Shown piece after piece: positions 1 to 5,258 of a stretch of DNA of 5,258 nt. The stretch is from assembly GCA_902385025.1 (NCBI GenBank), contig CABMDX010000009.1:1-5258 (forward strand), read 5' to 3'. Positions within the stretch are counted from its first letter, which is position 1; every line of letters starts with the position of its first letter. The notes beneath the pieces were generated by a model. That model worked only from the letters and a program-made list of their open reading frames with translations, did no database searches and had not been told where the DNA came from. The DNA is from an uncultured archaeon. Its GTDB lineage: Archaea > Halobacteriota > Methanosarcinia > Methanotrichales > Methanotrichaceae. Both the position numbers and the translations under genes were made by a program.

Positions 1-1398
1 GGCTACCGGGCCATAGCCAGGGTCCTGCAGACGCCTCCCGAACAGACCATTGAGGAGGTAAAGACCTCCGGGCTGCGCGGTCGGGGCGGAGCCGGCTTTC
101 CCACGGGCATGAAGTGGGAGTTTTGCAGGCGCGCTCCGGGCACGGAGAAGTACCTCATCTGCAATGCGGACGAGGGCGATCCCGGGGCCTTCATGGACCG
201 ATCAATTCTGGAGGGCGATCCCCATGCAGTAATCGAGGGCATGCTCATTGCAGCGCGAGCTATCGGCGCTACAGAGGGCTTCATCTACTGCCGGGCAGAA
301 TATCCGCTGGCCTTGAAGAGGCTGTACCTGGCCCTGCAGCAGGCCCGAGACCTGGGCCTGCTGGGTGCTGATATCCTGGGCTCGGAGATGAACTTTGACA
401 TATCCATAAAAGAGGGAGCAGGGGCGTTCGTCTGCGGAGAGGAGACAGCACTCATGGCCTCCATCGAAGGGCGCAGAGGCACTCCCAGAACCCGCCCGCC
501 TTTTCCCGCCAACGCAGGATTGTGGGGCAAGCCCACCAACATCAATAATGTGGAGACGCTGGCCAATCTGCCTGCAATCATCAATCAGGGCGGAAGCTGG
601 TACAGCTCATACGGCTGCGGCAAGAGCCGTGGGACCAAGACCCTCTCTCTCGCCGGTGCAGTGGAGAGGGCCGGACTGATCGAGGTGCCGATGGGCATGA
701 CCCTGCGCGAGATCATCTTCGGTATAGGAGGAGGTATAAAGAAGAACAGGGCCTGCAAAGGCATTCTCACCGGAGGCCCTTCCGGCGGATGTCTGCCTGC
801 TTCGCTTCTTGATACACCGGTGGACTATGAGTCCCTGACTGAAAAAGGCACAATCGTGGGATCAGGAAGCATGATCATAATCGACGAGGACACCTGCATC
901 GTGGATATGGCCAGATTCTTCCTCACATTCATTCAAAACGAGTCTTGCGGCAAGTGCGTTCCCTGCCGCATGGGAACGCGGCAGATGCTCTCACTCCTGG
1001 AGAAAATATCCTCTGGAAAGGCAAGGCCAGAGGACCTTGCAAAGCTGCTGAAGCTGGCAATGGCAGTCAAGAACGGCTCATTATGCGGTCTTGGCAACAC
1101 TGCACCAAATACCGTCCTCTCCACCAGCAAATACTTCCTGCAAGAGTATGAAGAGCACATTTTGCATAAGAGATGCGCTGCAGGAGTCTGTCGGGATCTC
1201 CTGGTGTACGAAATCGAGGCCGAGCGGTGCAAAGGATGCGGCCTGTGCCTGGAATCCTGCCCTGCCGGAGCCATATCAGGCGAAAAGAAAAAGAGCCACC
1301 ATATTGATCAGAGCGACTGCATAAAATGCGGGGCGTGCTTTGCTGTCTGCCCAGAGAAGTTCCATGCCGTGGTCAAGGGAGGAAGGCCATGCACCTGA
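1..1398 (+). CDS. NuoF/HydB-like FMN- and NAD(P)H-binding iron-sulfur subunit (5' partial)
   Basis: This is the diaphorase-type subunit that exchanges electrons between NAD(P)H and a chain of iron-sulfur clusters through FMN. The frame is open from base 1, so the N-terminus lies outside the window; 465 residues are visible. Seen in order (visible residue numbers): the glycine-rich nucleotide/FMN motif GLRGRGGAGFPTG (24-36), the CNADEGDPGAF motif (55-65), the GAGAFVCGEETAL FMN region (139-151), an SLBB-like stretch, the N3-type [4Fe-4S] ligands Cys316, Cys319, Cys322 and Cys362, then a C-terminal 2x[4Fe-4S] ferredoxin domain (Cys410/413/416/420 and Cys440/443/446/450). The ferredoxin tail is typical of HydB/HndC and other electron-bifurcating NuoF homologs rather than of complex I NuoF. 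Any N-terminal thioredoxin-like [2Fe-2S] domain would be outside the window. The gene overlaps the next one by 10 bases, so it is co-transcribed and probably co-assembled with it. The family is certain; the electron partner and NAD versus NADP preference are not. Confidence 0.95.
   Translation, partial: GYRAIARVLQTPPEQTIEEVKTSGLRGRGGAGFPTGMKWEFCRRAPGTEKYLICNADEGDPGAFMDRSILEGDPHAVIEGMLIAARAIGATEGFIYCRAEYPLALKRLYLALQQARDLGLLGADILGSEMNFDISIKEGAGAFVCGEETALMASIEGRRGTPRTRPPFPANAGLWGKPTNINNVETLANLPAIINQGGSWYSSYGCGKSRGTKTLSLAGAVERAGLIEVPMGMTLREIIFGIGGGIKKNRACKGILTGGPSGGCLPASLLDTPVDYESLTEKGTIVGSGSMIIIDEDTCIVDMARFFLTFIQNESCGKCVPCRMGTRQMLSLLEKISSGKARPEDLAKLLKLAMAVKNGSLCGLGNTAPNTVLSTSKYFLQEYEEHILHKRCAAGVCRDLLVYEIEAERCKGCGLCLESCPAGAISGEKKKSHHIDQSDCIKCGACFAVCPEKFHAVVKGGRPCT
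1377..1383 (+). promoter_or_regulatory. Shine-Dalgarno site that sets the start of the NuoG-like gene
   Basis: The sequence GGGAGGA ends five bases before the ATG at 1389 and is a near-perfect complement to the archaeal 16S rRNA 3' end. It lies inside the last codons of the NuoF-like gene. It supports the start at 1389 over the earlier in-frame ATG at 1326, whose 21 extra residues would be read from the ferredoxin-coding region of the upstream gene and do not match the family N-terminus. Confidence 0.8.
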
Positions 1399-3620
1399 TA
1401 ATCGATAACAAGGAGGTTGATGTTCCGCCAGGCACAACTGTAAAGGAAGCGGCCAGAAGGGCGGGCATAAAAATTCCGGGACTGTGCGACCATCCGGAGC
1501 TGCAGCCCTACGGGGGCTGCAGGCTCTGCCTGGTGGAGATCGCCGGAATGAGAGGTTATCCTTCTTCATGTACCCTTCCCGCCTCAGAAGGCATGCGGGT
1601 CATGACGAATACCCCGGCTCTGCAGGATTTAAGGAAAAGCATCCTTGAGATGCTCCTGGCAGAGCATCCCTCAGGCTGCCTCTTCTGCGATCGCGCCGGG
1701 AGATGCGATGAGATCCGTGAGGCCATGAGGAAGGTGCCTCAGACCATGGGCTGCCGCTACTGCCCAAAAGACAATAACTGCGAACTGCAGGAGACTGCAC
1801 TCGAAATCGGCCTGGAAAAGATCGAGCTGCCTCACATCAGCCCGGAAAGAGAGCCGATAAGAAGCCCCTTTTTCGATCGAGACCCGAATCTCTGCATCTT
1901 ATGCGGGCGCTGTGTACGCTCCTGCGCAGGCCGGGGCCAGAGCGTCATCGGTTTCCAGTCCCGCGGATTTGATACCGAAATAGGGACCGCATACAATGTG
2001 CCTCTGGAAGAAGCAGGCTGCCGATTTTGCGGAGAGTGCGTGGACATATGCCCCACAGGAGCCCTGGTGGAGCGCGGCAATCGCTGGCTGGGACAGGCAA
2101 AAAATTCTGTGGTGACCACATGCCCATACTGCAGCTCAGGCTGCCAGATCAGGCTGGAAGTGAATGGTGACAGAATCCTGCGCTCCGGAGCTGTGGATAG
2201 TAAAACCTGTGTGCGAGGGCGCTTCGGTCTGGAATTCGCAAATCGTGACCGGCTGAGGAGACCCCTGGTTCGCCGCCGCGGTGTGTTGATAGAGACAACA
2301 ATGGAGGAGGCTTTGAGCTATGCCGCACAGGGCCTTGCCCGATACACCGGGCAGGACTTTGCGCTCTTTGCCTCTGGCGTTCTGACCAATGAGGCGCTTT
2401 ATCTGGCAAGAAGATTTGCCGAAAATGTCATGTCCTCGCATGCTGTGGCTCCAGATGTCGCTACGGATTTTTCGATCGAAGAGCTTTTGCCGCGTCCTCT
2501 GCTCATAGTGGGCGACCTGGCCGAGACAAATCCCGCCCTGGAGCTGGCCCTATCAACTGCCGGGCCGCTGGTCATAAGCCCCATCAAGACTCGCCTTGCA
2601 AGGGCTGCATCCCAGTGGCTGAAGTCGATGCCCGGCCAGGAGCATCAGTTGCTCGAGGCAATGGCAGCCGCTCTGAAAAGCCAAGACTGCAAAGGCTCTG
2701 CAGAGGAGACCCGGAGAGCGGTAATGGCTCTGCAAGGAGGCAATGTACTGGCAGGCCCGGACTGCAGTCCCGAGATCATCAGAGCAGCAAGCGAGCTGGC
2801 GAATGCCGCAGGCGGCAAGCTGTGCCTTCCAGGAAGAAACTGCAACTCTCTTGGGGCTTTCAGGCTGGAATTGAATGACCGATTCCACGAGTCCCTGCAA
2901 GACCTGAAGGAGGGAAAGCTCAAGGCTGCCTATATCGTGGGCTTGAATCCGGCACGAGAATCGGAAAAGCTCGCTGCATTACTTTCAGGATTGCAGTTCC
3001 TGGTGGTGCAGGACATCTTCCTGACCGAGACGGCAAGGCTTGCCAATGTGGTGTTGCCTGCCTGCAGCTTCGCTGAGACGGATGGAAGCTTCACAGGTTT
3101 GAGCGGAAAAGCGCTTGCGGTCCACAAGGCTCTGCCTGCGCGAGGCTGCAGGCCGGACTGGCAGGTCATCTCGGATCTCGCCAGGAGAATGCAGCCTGAA
3201 TGCTCTGATTTCGGCATCCCTCAAGACCTGAAAAGCAAGATGTCTGCACCATTCACAGCAGATTCAATCCCACCATGGGTTGAAAAGGATGCAGCAGCAT
3301 CCGCCAATATCAACCCGGCAAGACCCGCAAATGCGTCCTTCATCCTGCTGGAAGGGCCAAGCATCTTTGAGTTTGGCAGCGGTACCAGGATATCAAAGGT
3401 ACCGGACCTGCGGTACCTGACCCGTGAGCGGCAGGTGGAGATCCATCCCAGGGATGCGGCTCTCCTGGGCCTTGCCGGCGGAGACGCCCTTTGCATAAAA
3501 TCCGATCGTGAGAGTTTCAAGGCACGGGCCAGGCTCTCCAGAAGAGTCGATCCCGGCCTCCTGAGGATGGGCGGGACCGTCTGCCGGGTCACTCAGGCAG
3601 AGGTGAGGCGCGATGCATGA
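1389..3620 (+). CDS. NuoG/formate dehydrogenase alpha-like iron-sulfur subunit with a degenerate molybdopterin domain
   Basis: This 743-residue protein is built like complex I NuoG or a NAD-linked formate dehydrogenase alpha subunit. Seen in order: an N-terminal [2Fe-2S] ferredoxin domain (Cys33, Cys44, Cys47, Cys61); an N5-type His-Cys3 motif (His93, Cys97, Cys100, Cys106); an extra CxxCx5C motif (Cys122, Cys125, Cys131); a 2x[4Fe-4S] domain (Cys169/172/175/179 and Cys211/214/217/221); an N7-type CxxCx3C...C site (Cys245, Cys248, Cys252, Cys274); a molybdopterin oxidoreductase fold (about 285-600) with the conserved QDIFLTETARLANVVLP segment at 541-557; and a C-terminal dinucleotide-binding-like domain (about 655-743). 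The molybdopterin part looks shorter than in true formate dehydrogenases, has no Cys between 274 and 434, and has Arg276 where formate dehydrogenases usually have Lys. I therefore infer a structural and electron-wiring subunit rather than a molybdenum enzyme. It overlaps its neighbours at both ends, so a complex with them is likely. Confidence 0.9.
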   Translation: MHLIIDNKEVDVPPGTTVKEAARRAGIKIPGLCDHPELQPYGGCRLCLVEIAGMRGYPSSCTLPASEGMRVMTNTPALQDLRKSILEMLLAEHPSGCLFCDRAGRCDEIREAMRKVPQTMGCRYCPKDNNCELQETALEIGLEKIELPHISPEREPIRSPFFDRDPNLCILCGRCVRSCAGRGQSVIGFQSRGFDTEIGTAYNVPLEEAGCRFCGECVDICPTGALVERGNRWLGQAKNSVVTTCPYCSSGCQIRLEVNGDRILRSGAVDSKTCVRGRFGLEFANRDRLRRPLVRRRGVLIETTMEEALSYAAQGLARYTGQDFALFASGVLTNEALYLARRFAENVMSSHAVAPDVATDFSIEELLPRPLLIVGDLAETNPALELALSTAGPLVISPIKTRLARAASQWLKSMPGQEHQLLEAMAAALKSQDCKGSAEETRRAVMALQGGNVLAGPDCSPEIIRAASELANAAGGKLCLPGRNCNSLGAFRLELNDRFHESLQDLKEGKLKAAYIVGLNPARESEKLAALLSGLQFLVVQDIFLTETARLANVVLPACSFAETDGSFTGLSGKALAVHKALPARGCRPDWQVISDLARRMQPECSDFGIPQDLKSKMSAPFTADSIPPWVEKDAAASANINPARPANASFILLEGPSIFEFGSGTRISKVPDLRYLTRERQVEIHPRDAALLGLAGGDALCIKSDRESFKARARLSRRVDPGLLRMGGTVCRVTQAEVRRDA
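3600..3607 (+). promoter_or_regulatory. Shine-Dalgarno site of the NfnA-like gene
   Basis: GAGGTGAG contains the archaeal GGTGA core and ends five bases before the ATG at 3613. It sits within the last codons of the NuoG-like gene, which fits translational coupling across the 8-base overlap. Confidence 0.7.
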
Positions 3621-4473
3621 GGTATTAGAGAGGAGCACACTCGCTCCGGGACTTTCCCTCCTCAAGGTCAGGGCGCCGGAGGTGGCCAGCAAGATCCTGC
3701 CCGGCCAGTTCGTGATCGTCATGGCTGACGAGAAAAGCGAGCGCCTGCCACTCTCCGTGGCCGATTGGGATGATGAATCGCTTACACTGATCGTCCAGGA
3801 TGTGGGCGTTTCCACTCGCAAATTGAGCCATCTCTCCGAGGGTGATAGCGTCCAGAGCCTAGTCGGCCCGCTGGGCAGGCCCAGTCAAATCTCGAACTTC
3901 GGCACTGTGGCTGTCGTCTGCGGTTGCTTTGGCATTGGACCGGGCTACGCCCTTGCCAGGGCCTTGAAGCAGGCAGGAAACAGGGTAATAACTATCGTTG
4001 AGGCCAGAAACGAGAACTGGCTCTTCTGGCTGGATAGGCTGGAAAAGGTATCAGACTGCCTGATTGTAACCAGCAACCAGGCCAGGTCCATTGACGGCAG
4101 AGAAAAATGTGCCACCAATCCTCTGAAAAGCCTCCAAAATTCGCAGAAGATTGACCGGGTCTATGCCATCGGCTGCACCTTCATGATGATGGAGATTGCG
4201 AATGCAACAAAAGCTGCTGGCATTCCCACCCGGGTCAGCCTCATGCCACTCATGGTGGATGGCACAGGAATGTGCGGCTCTTGCCGGTGCATCGTTGAAG
4301 GCAGGACTATGCTCGGATGCGTGGATGGCCCGGAGTTTGATGGGCACAAGGTGGACTGGCCCCGCCTGGTGGACCGATTGCGATGCTACCTGAACGAAGA
4401 GACAGCATCCCTCGACGCCTGGGACAGAGAGAACTGGCACCGTGCTGCAGAGCGCAAGGCGGCACTTCTATAA
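3613..4473 (+). CDS. NfnA/SudB/PyrK-like FAD and [2Fe-2S] oxidoreductase subunit
   Basis: This 286-residue protein belongs to the ferredoxin-NADP reductase-like family that includes NfnA, SudB (the sulfide dehydrogenase small subunit) and PyrK. Seen in order: an N-terminal FAD-binding beta-barrel with PGQFVIV (30-36) and the flavin motif RLPLSVAD (44-51); a Rossmann-type NAD(P) domain starting VVCGCFGIGPGYALARAL (101-118); and a C-terminal [2Fe-2S] module with Asp216, Cys221, Cys224 and Cys236 followed by VDGPEFDGHKVDW. The Asp-plus-three-Cys spacing matches the unusual cluster described in NfnA proteins. Cys226 is an extra nearby cysteine. In NfnAB-type enzymes this subunit binds NAD(H) and pairs with a GltD-like NfnB/SudA flavoprotein. 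No such partner follows here: the operon appears to end about 60 bases downstream. The partner here is inferred to be the NuoFG-like pair. The start is supported by the Shine-Dalgarno site and by the family-typical N-terminus. Confidence 0.92.
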   Translation: MHEVLERSTLAPGLSLLKVRAPEVASKILPGQFVIVMADEKSERLPLSVADWDDESLTLIVQDVGVSTRKLSHLSEGDSVQSLVGPLGRPSQISNFGTVAVVCGCFGIGPGYALARALKQAGNRVITIVEARNENWLFWLDRLEKVSDCLIVTSNQARSIDGREKCATNPLKSLQNSQKIDRVYAIGCTFMMMEIANATKAAGIPTRVSLMPLMVDGTGMCGSCRCIVEGRTMLGCVDGPEFDGHKVDWPRLVDRLRCYLNEETASLDAWDRENWHRAAERKAALL

Positions 4474-4526
4474 ATCCCAGAGAGATCAGGGTATCCAGGA
4501 TACATCTGAACCCGGATGGATGCACC

Positions 4527-4534
4527 TTATTTTT
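4527..4534 (+). terminator. Candidate archaeal T-tract terminator of the redox operon
   Basis: TTATTTTT lies 54 bases after the NfnA-like stop codon. Archaeal RNA polymerase can terminate at T-rich tracts in the non-template strand without a GC hairpin. There is only one run of five T, so the call is tentative. Confidence 0.4.
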
Positions 4535-4564
4535 GGCCTTCTCCGAAGCCCAGACAGAGCTATC

Positions 4565-4577
4565 AAAATGATAATAT
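4565..4577 (+). promoter_or_regulatory. Candidate TATA-box promoter of the zinc-ribbon/DUF504 operon
   Basis: AAAATGATAATAT is the most TATA-like stretch upstream of the zinc-ribbon gene. Archaeal initiation about 25 bases downstream would give a start near 4600 and a leader of roughly 45 bases. The match to consensus is imperfect. The element overlaps the palindrome TATCA-AAA-TGATA (4561-4573), which could be an operator. Confidence 0.3.
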
Positions 4578-4633
4578 GCCAGGAGTAACAAAAAAGCTAA
4601 AGGAATAAAAAGCAGACTAATCAAAGAAACATC

Positions 4634-4642
4634 GGAGATGAT
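4634..4642 (+). promoter_or_regulatory. Shine-Dalgarno site of the zinc-ribbon gene
   Basis: GGAGATGAT differs by one base from the full anti-Shine-Dalgarno complement GGAGGTGAT. It ends three bases before the ATG at 4646, and its GGAG core lies eight bases away. It is strong support that this very short reading frame is translated. Confidence 0.65.
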
Positions 4643-4645
4643 AAA

Positions 4646-4807
4646 ATGGCCACGACACGCTTTTTGACCAACTGCCCTAGATGCGGCTACGTGGCTGAAG
4701 CCTGGACCGATGACGGCGTATTCGTCAAGGTTCACTGCCAGATGTGCGGTTATGAGGGGAGAATGCCCCACCCGGATCTGAAAAATGGGGCCTGGCGGGT
4801 GGGATAG
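4646..4807 (+). CDS. Small CxxC zinc-ribbon protein (53 residues)
   Basis: This reading frame starts at ATG 4646 and ends at TAG 4805-4807. It encodes 53 residues with two CPxCG-like knuckles, CPRCG (Cys10, Cys13) and CQMCG (Cys31, Cys34), separated by 17 residues. That is the pattern of a single zinc ribbon. The strand between them is rich in beta-forming residues, and the tail ends in a short basic, Trp-containing segment. I do not recognise a named family. Small zinc ribbons in archaea often accompany RNA- or translation-related genes, but no function is assigned here. The evidence that it is real is the four regularly spaced cysteines, the near-consensus Shine-Dalgarno site, and the 11-base gap to the DUF504 gene on the same strand. 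A 168-codon opposite-strand frame covers this region but lacks any family features. Confidence 0.8.
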   Translation: MATTRFLTNCPRCGYVAEAWTDDGVFVKVHCQMCGYEGRMPHPDLKNGAWRVG

Positions 4808-4818
4808 CAGCAAAAATC

Positions 4819-5097
4819 ATGAGAACCAGTCACGCCTTATTGCTGCGCCTCCGCCATGACCCGAAATACGAATTTAGCCGGGCGAACGTGGAATATGTCG
4901 ACCGCGGCGCTCCCGGCGACAGGTCCAGGATTTCGGGAGATCAGATACTGCACCTGGATCAGGGCTGGATGGAGATCGAATCGGATTTGAAGACGAAGTT
5001 CGTCCCCTACCATCGCATCAGGCGTATCATCTACGATGGTGTGACCATCTGGGAAAAGAGCCATGACAATGAATTTCCGTCATACGCAAAAGATTAA
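4819..5097 (+). CDS. DUF504/UPF0248 (MJ1316 domain) family protein
   Basis: This 92-residue protein matches the archaeal UPF0248/DUF504 family, also called the MJ1316 domain. Family landmarks visible are YVDRGAPGD (26-34), a following ILHLDQGWMEI strand (42-52), and the signature FVPYHRIRRIIYDGVTIWEK (60-79), with the conserved YHRI and YDG...W elements. The domain has been proposed from comparative genomics to recognise cyclic-phosphate RNA ends in RNA repair or processing; that role is family knowledge and not shown here. The C-terminal residues after about 79 form a short polar tail. The gene follows the zinc-ribbon gene by 11 bases and probably shares its transcript. Its own Shine-Dalgarno site is weak (the only G-rich stretch upstream is within the end of the previous gene), which suggests translational coupling. 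The start at 4819 gives a normal family N-terminus. Confidence 0.92.
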   Translation: MRTSHALLLRLRHDPKYEFSRANVEYVDRGAPGDRSRISGDQILHLDQGWMEIESDLKTKFVPYHRIRRIIYDGVTIWEKSHDNEFPSYAKD

Positions 5098-5150
5098 ATT
5101 TATTAAAAATTTGTAGAATTATTTAAATTATAATTGAGGATTCCTAATAA

Positions 5151-5173
5151 CAGATAAGGTTCTTATCAGATAA
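5151..5173. repeat. Small hairpin flanked by a 7-base direct repeat
   Basis: GATAAG (5153-5158) and CTTATC (5162-5167) form a perfect 6-base inverted repeat around the loop GTT. The heptamer CAGATAA occurs at 5151-5157 and again at 5167-5173. The arrangement could be a regulator-binding site or a weak RNA hairpin. It is short and AT-rich, so chance is a serious alternative. Confidence 0.35.
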
Positions 5174-5194
5174 AAAGATCGGCTAACGATTCAT

Positions 5195-5205
5195 CCTTTT
5201 TCCTC
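5195..5205 (+). terminator. Candidate T-tract terminator after the DUF504 gene
   Basis: CCTTTTTCCTC is a pyrimidine run with five consecutive T, about 100 bases after the DUF504 stop and downstream of the small hairpin at 5153-5167. It would suit archaeal intrinsic termination, but an earlier stop in the AT-rich region is equally possible. Confidence 0.3.
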
Positions 5206-5258
5206 ACTTAAGACGTCAAATTTCCTTGATTTGGCCTCATTATTTGTCATTCTTCGAA

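Larger units (their letters stand above)
4474..4645. other. Intergenic region between the redox operon and the zinc-ribbon/DUF504 operon
   Basis: This 172-base stretch holds no convincing gene. Its first half contains a small hairpin, GTATC-CAG-GATAC (4491-4503), and a T-tract followed by an imperfect hairpin (4535-4550, with one bulged C). Its second half is A-rich and contains a TATA-like element and the Shine-Dalgarno site of the zinc-ribbon gene. This layout fits an operon boundary: terminator first, then promoter. Confidence 0.6.
5098..5258. other. AT-rich non-coding tail
   Basis: No reading frame on either strand looks like a gene in these 161 bases; the minus-strand starts run into stops within about ten codons. 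The first 40 bases are strongly AT-rich, with two AAATTT copies (5096-5101, 5107-5112) and a TATA-like TTTAAATTATAATT (5122-5135). These could be part of a terminator for the DUF504 gene or a promoter for a gene beyond the window. Confidence 0.6.

Noticed and set aside
1326..1388. Upstream in-frame ATG that would extend the NuoG-like protein by 21 residues
   Set aside because: The added segment is read from the ferredoxin-coding end of the previous gene, does not resemble the family N-terminus, and the Shine-Dalgarno site at 1377-1383 points to the ATG at 1389.
1389..3620. Functional formate dehydrogenase alpha subunit
   Set aside because: The domain order matches, but the catalytic Cys/Sec and the cluster-adjacent Lys are absent and the pterin part looks short, so a NuoG-like non-catalytic role fits better.
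3393..3821. Minus-strand open frame of 142 codons
   Set aside because: It is antisense to the well-supported C-terminus of the NuoG-like protein and N-terminus of the NfnA-like protein; its composition is that of a shadow frame in GC-rich coding DNA.
4491..4503. GTATC-CAG-GATAC hairpin as the operon terminator
   Set aside because: The stem has only five pairs and the nearest T-run is more than 20 bases away, so the later T-tract is the better terminator candidate.
4638..4644. Possible C box of a C/D guide RNA (ATGATAA)
   Set aside because: It differs from the consensus, no paired D box at proper spacing was seen, and the bases are explained by the Shine-Dalgarno region.
4307..4813. Minus-strand open frame of 168 codons with a hydrophobic stretch
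   Set aside because: It runs antisense to the end of the NfnA-like gene and across the zinc-ribbon gene, has no family features, and its hydrophobic part is the complement of the A-rich leader before 4646.

Overview
The window reads as part of a euryarchaeal genome, most plausibly a methanogen or a relative in the Methanothrix/Methanosarcinia range. This assignment is an inference. It rests on a gene of the largely archaeal DUF504/MJ1316 family, archaeal-style GGAGG and GGTGA ribosome-binding sites, T-tract terminator candidates without strong GC hairpins, and AT-rich intergenic stretches between GC-richer genes. No rRNA or other taxonomic marker is present, so the genus is not established.

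Region 1 (1-4473) is a tightly packed redox operon of three genes that overlap by 10 and 8 bases. The first is a NuoF/HydB-type FMN and iron-sulfur subunit, cut at its 5' end by the window edge. The second is a NuoG/formate-dehydrogenase-like iron-sulfur subunit of 743 residues whose molybdopterin part is shortened and lacks a visible catalytic Cys or Sec. The third is a 286-residue NfnA/SudB/PyrK-like FAD and [2Fe-2S] reductase subunit. Together the visible parts carry ligands for about nine iron-sulfur clusters plus FMN, FAD and two potential pyridine-nucleotide sites. The likely product is a soluble multi-flavin NAD(P)(H)-linked oxidoreductase, possibly electron-bifurcating. A NuoE/HydC-like subunit may lie upstream of the window.

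Region 2 (4474-4645) is a 172-base intergenic stretch. It holds a T-tract terminator candidate for the redox operon, a TATA-like element overlapped by a small palindrome, and a good Shine-Dalgarno site for the next gene.

Region 3 (4646-5097) is a short operon of two small genes: a 53-residue CxxC...CxxC zinc-ribbon protein that is shorter than usual ORF cut-offs, and a 92-residue DUF504/MJ1316-family protein with a proposed RNA-end-recognition role.

Region 4 (5098-5258) is an AT-rich non-coding tail with small inverted and direct repeats, TATA-like sequence and a T-tract. No gene is seen there. No tRNA, rRNA, CRISPR array, insertion sequence or phage gene was found in the window.
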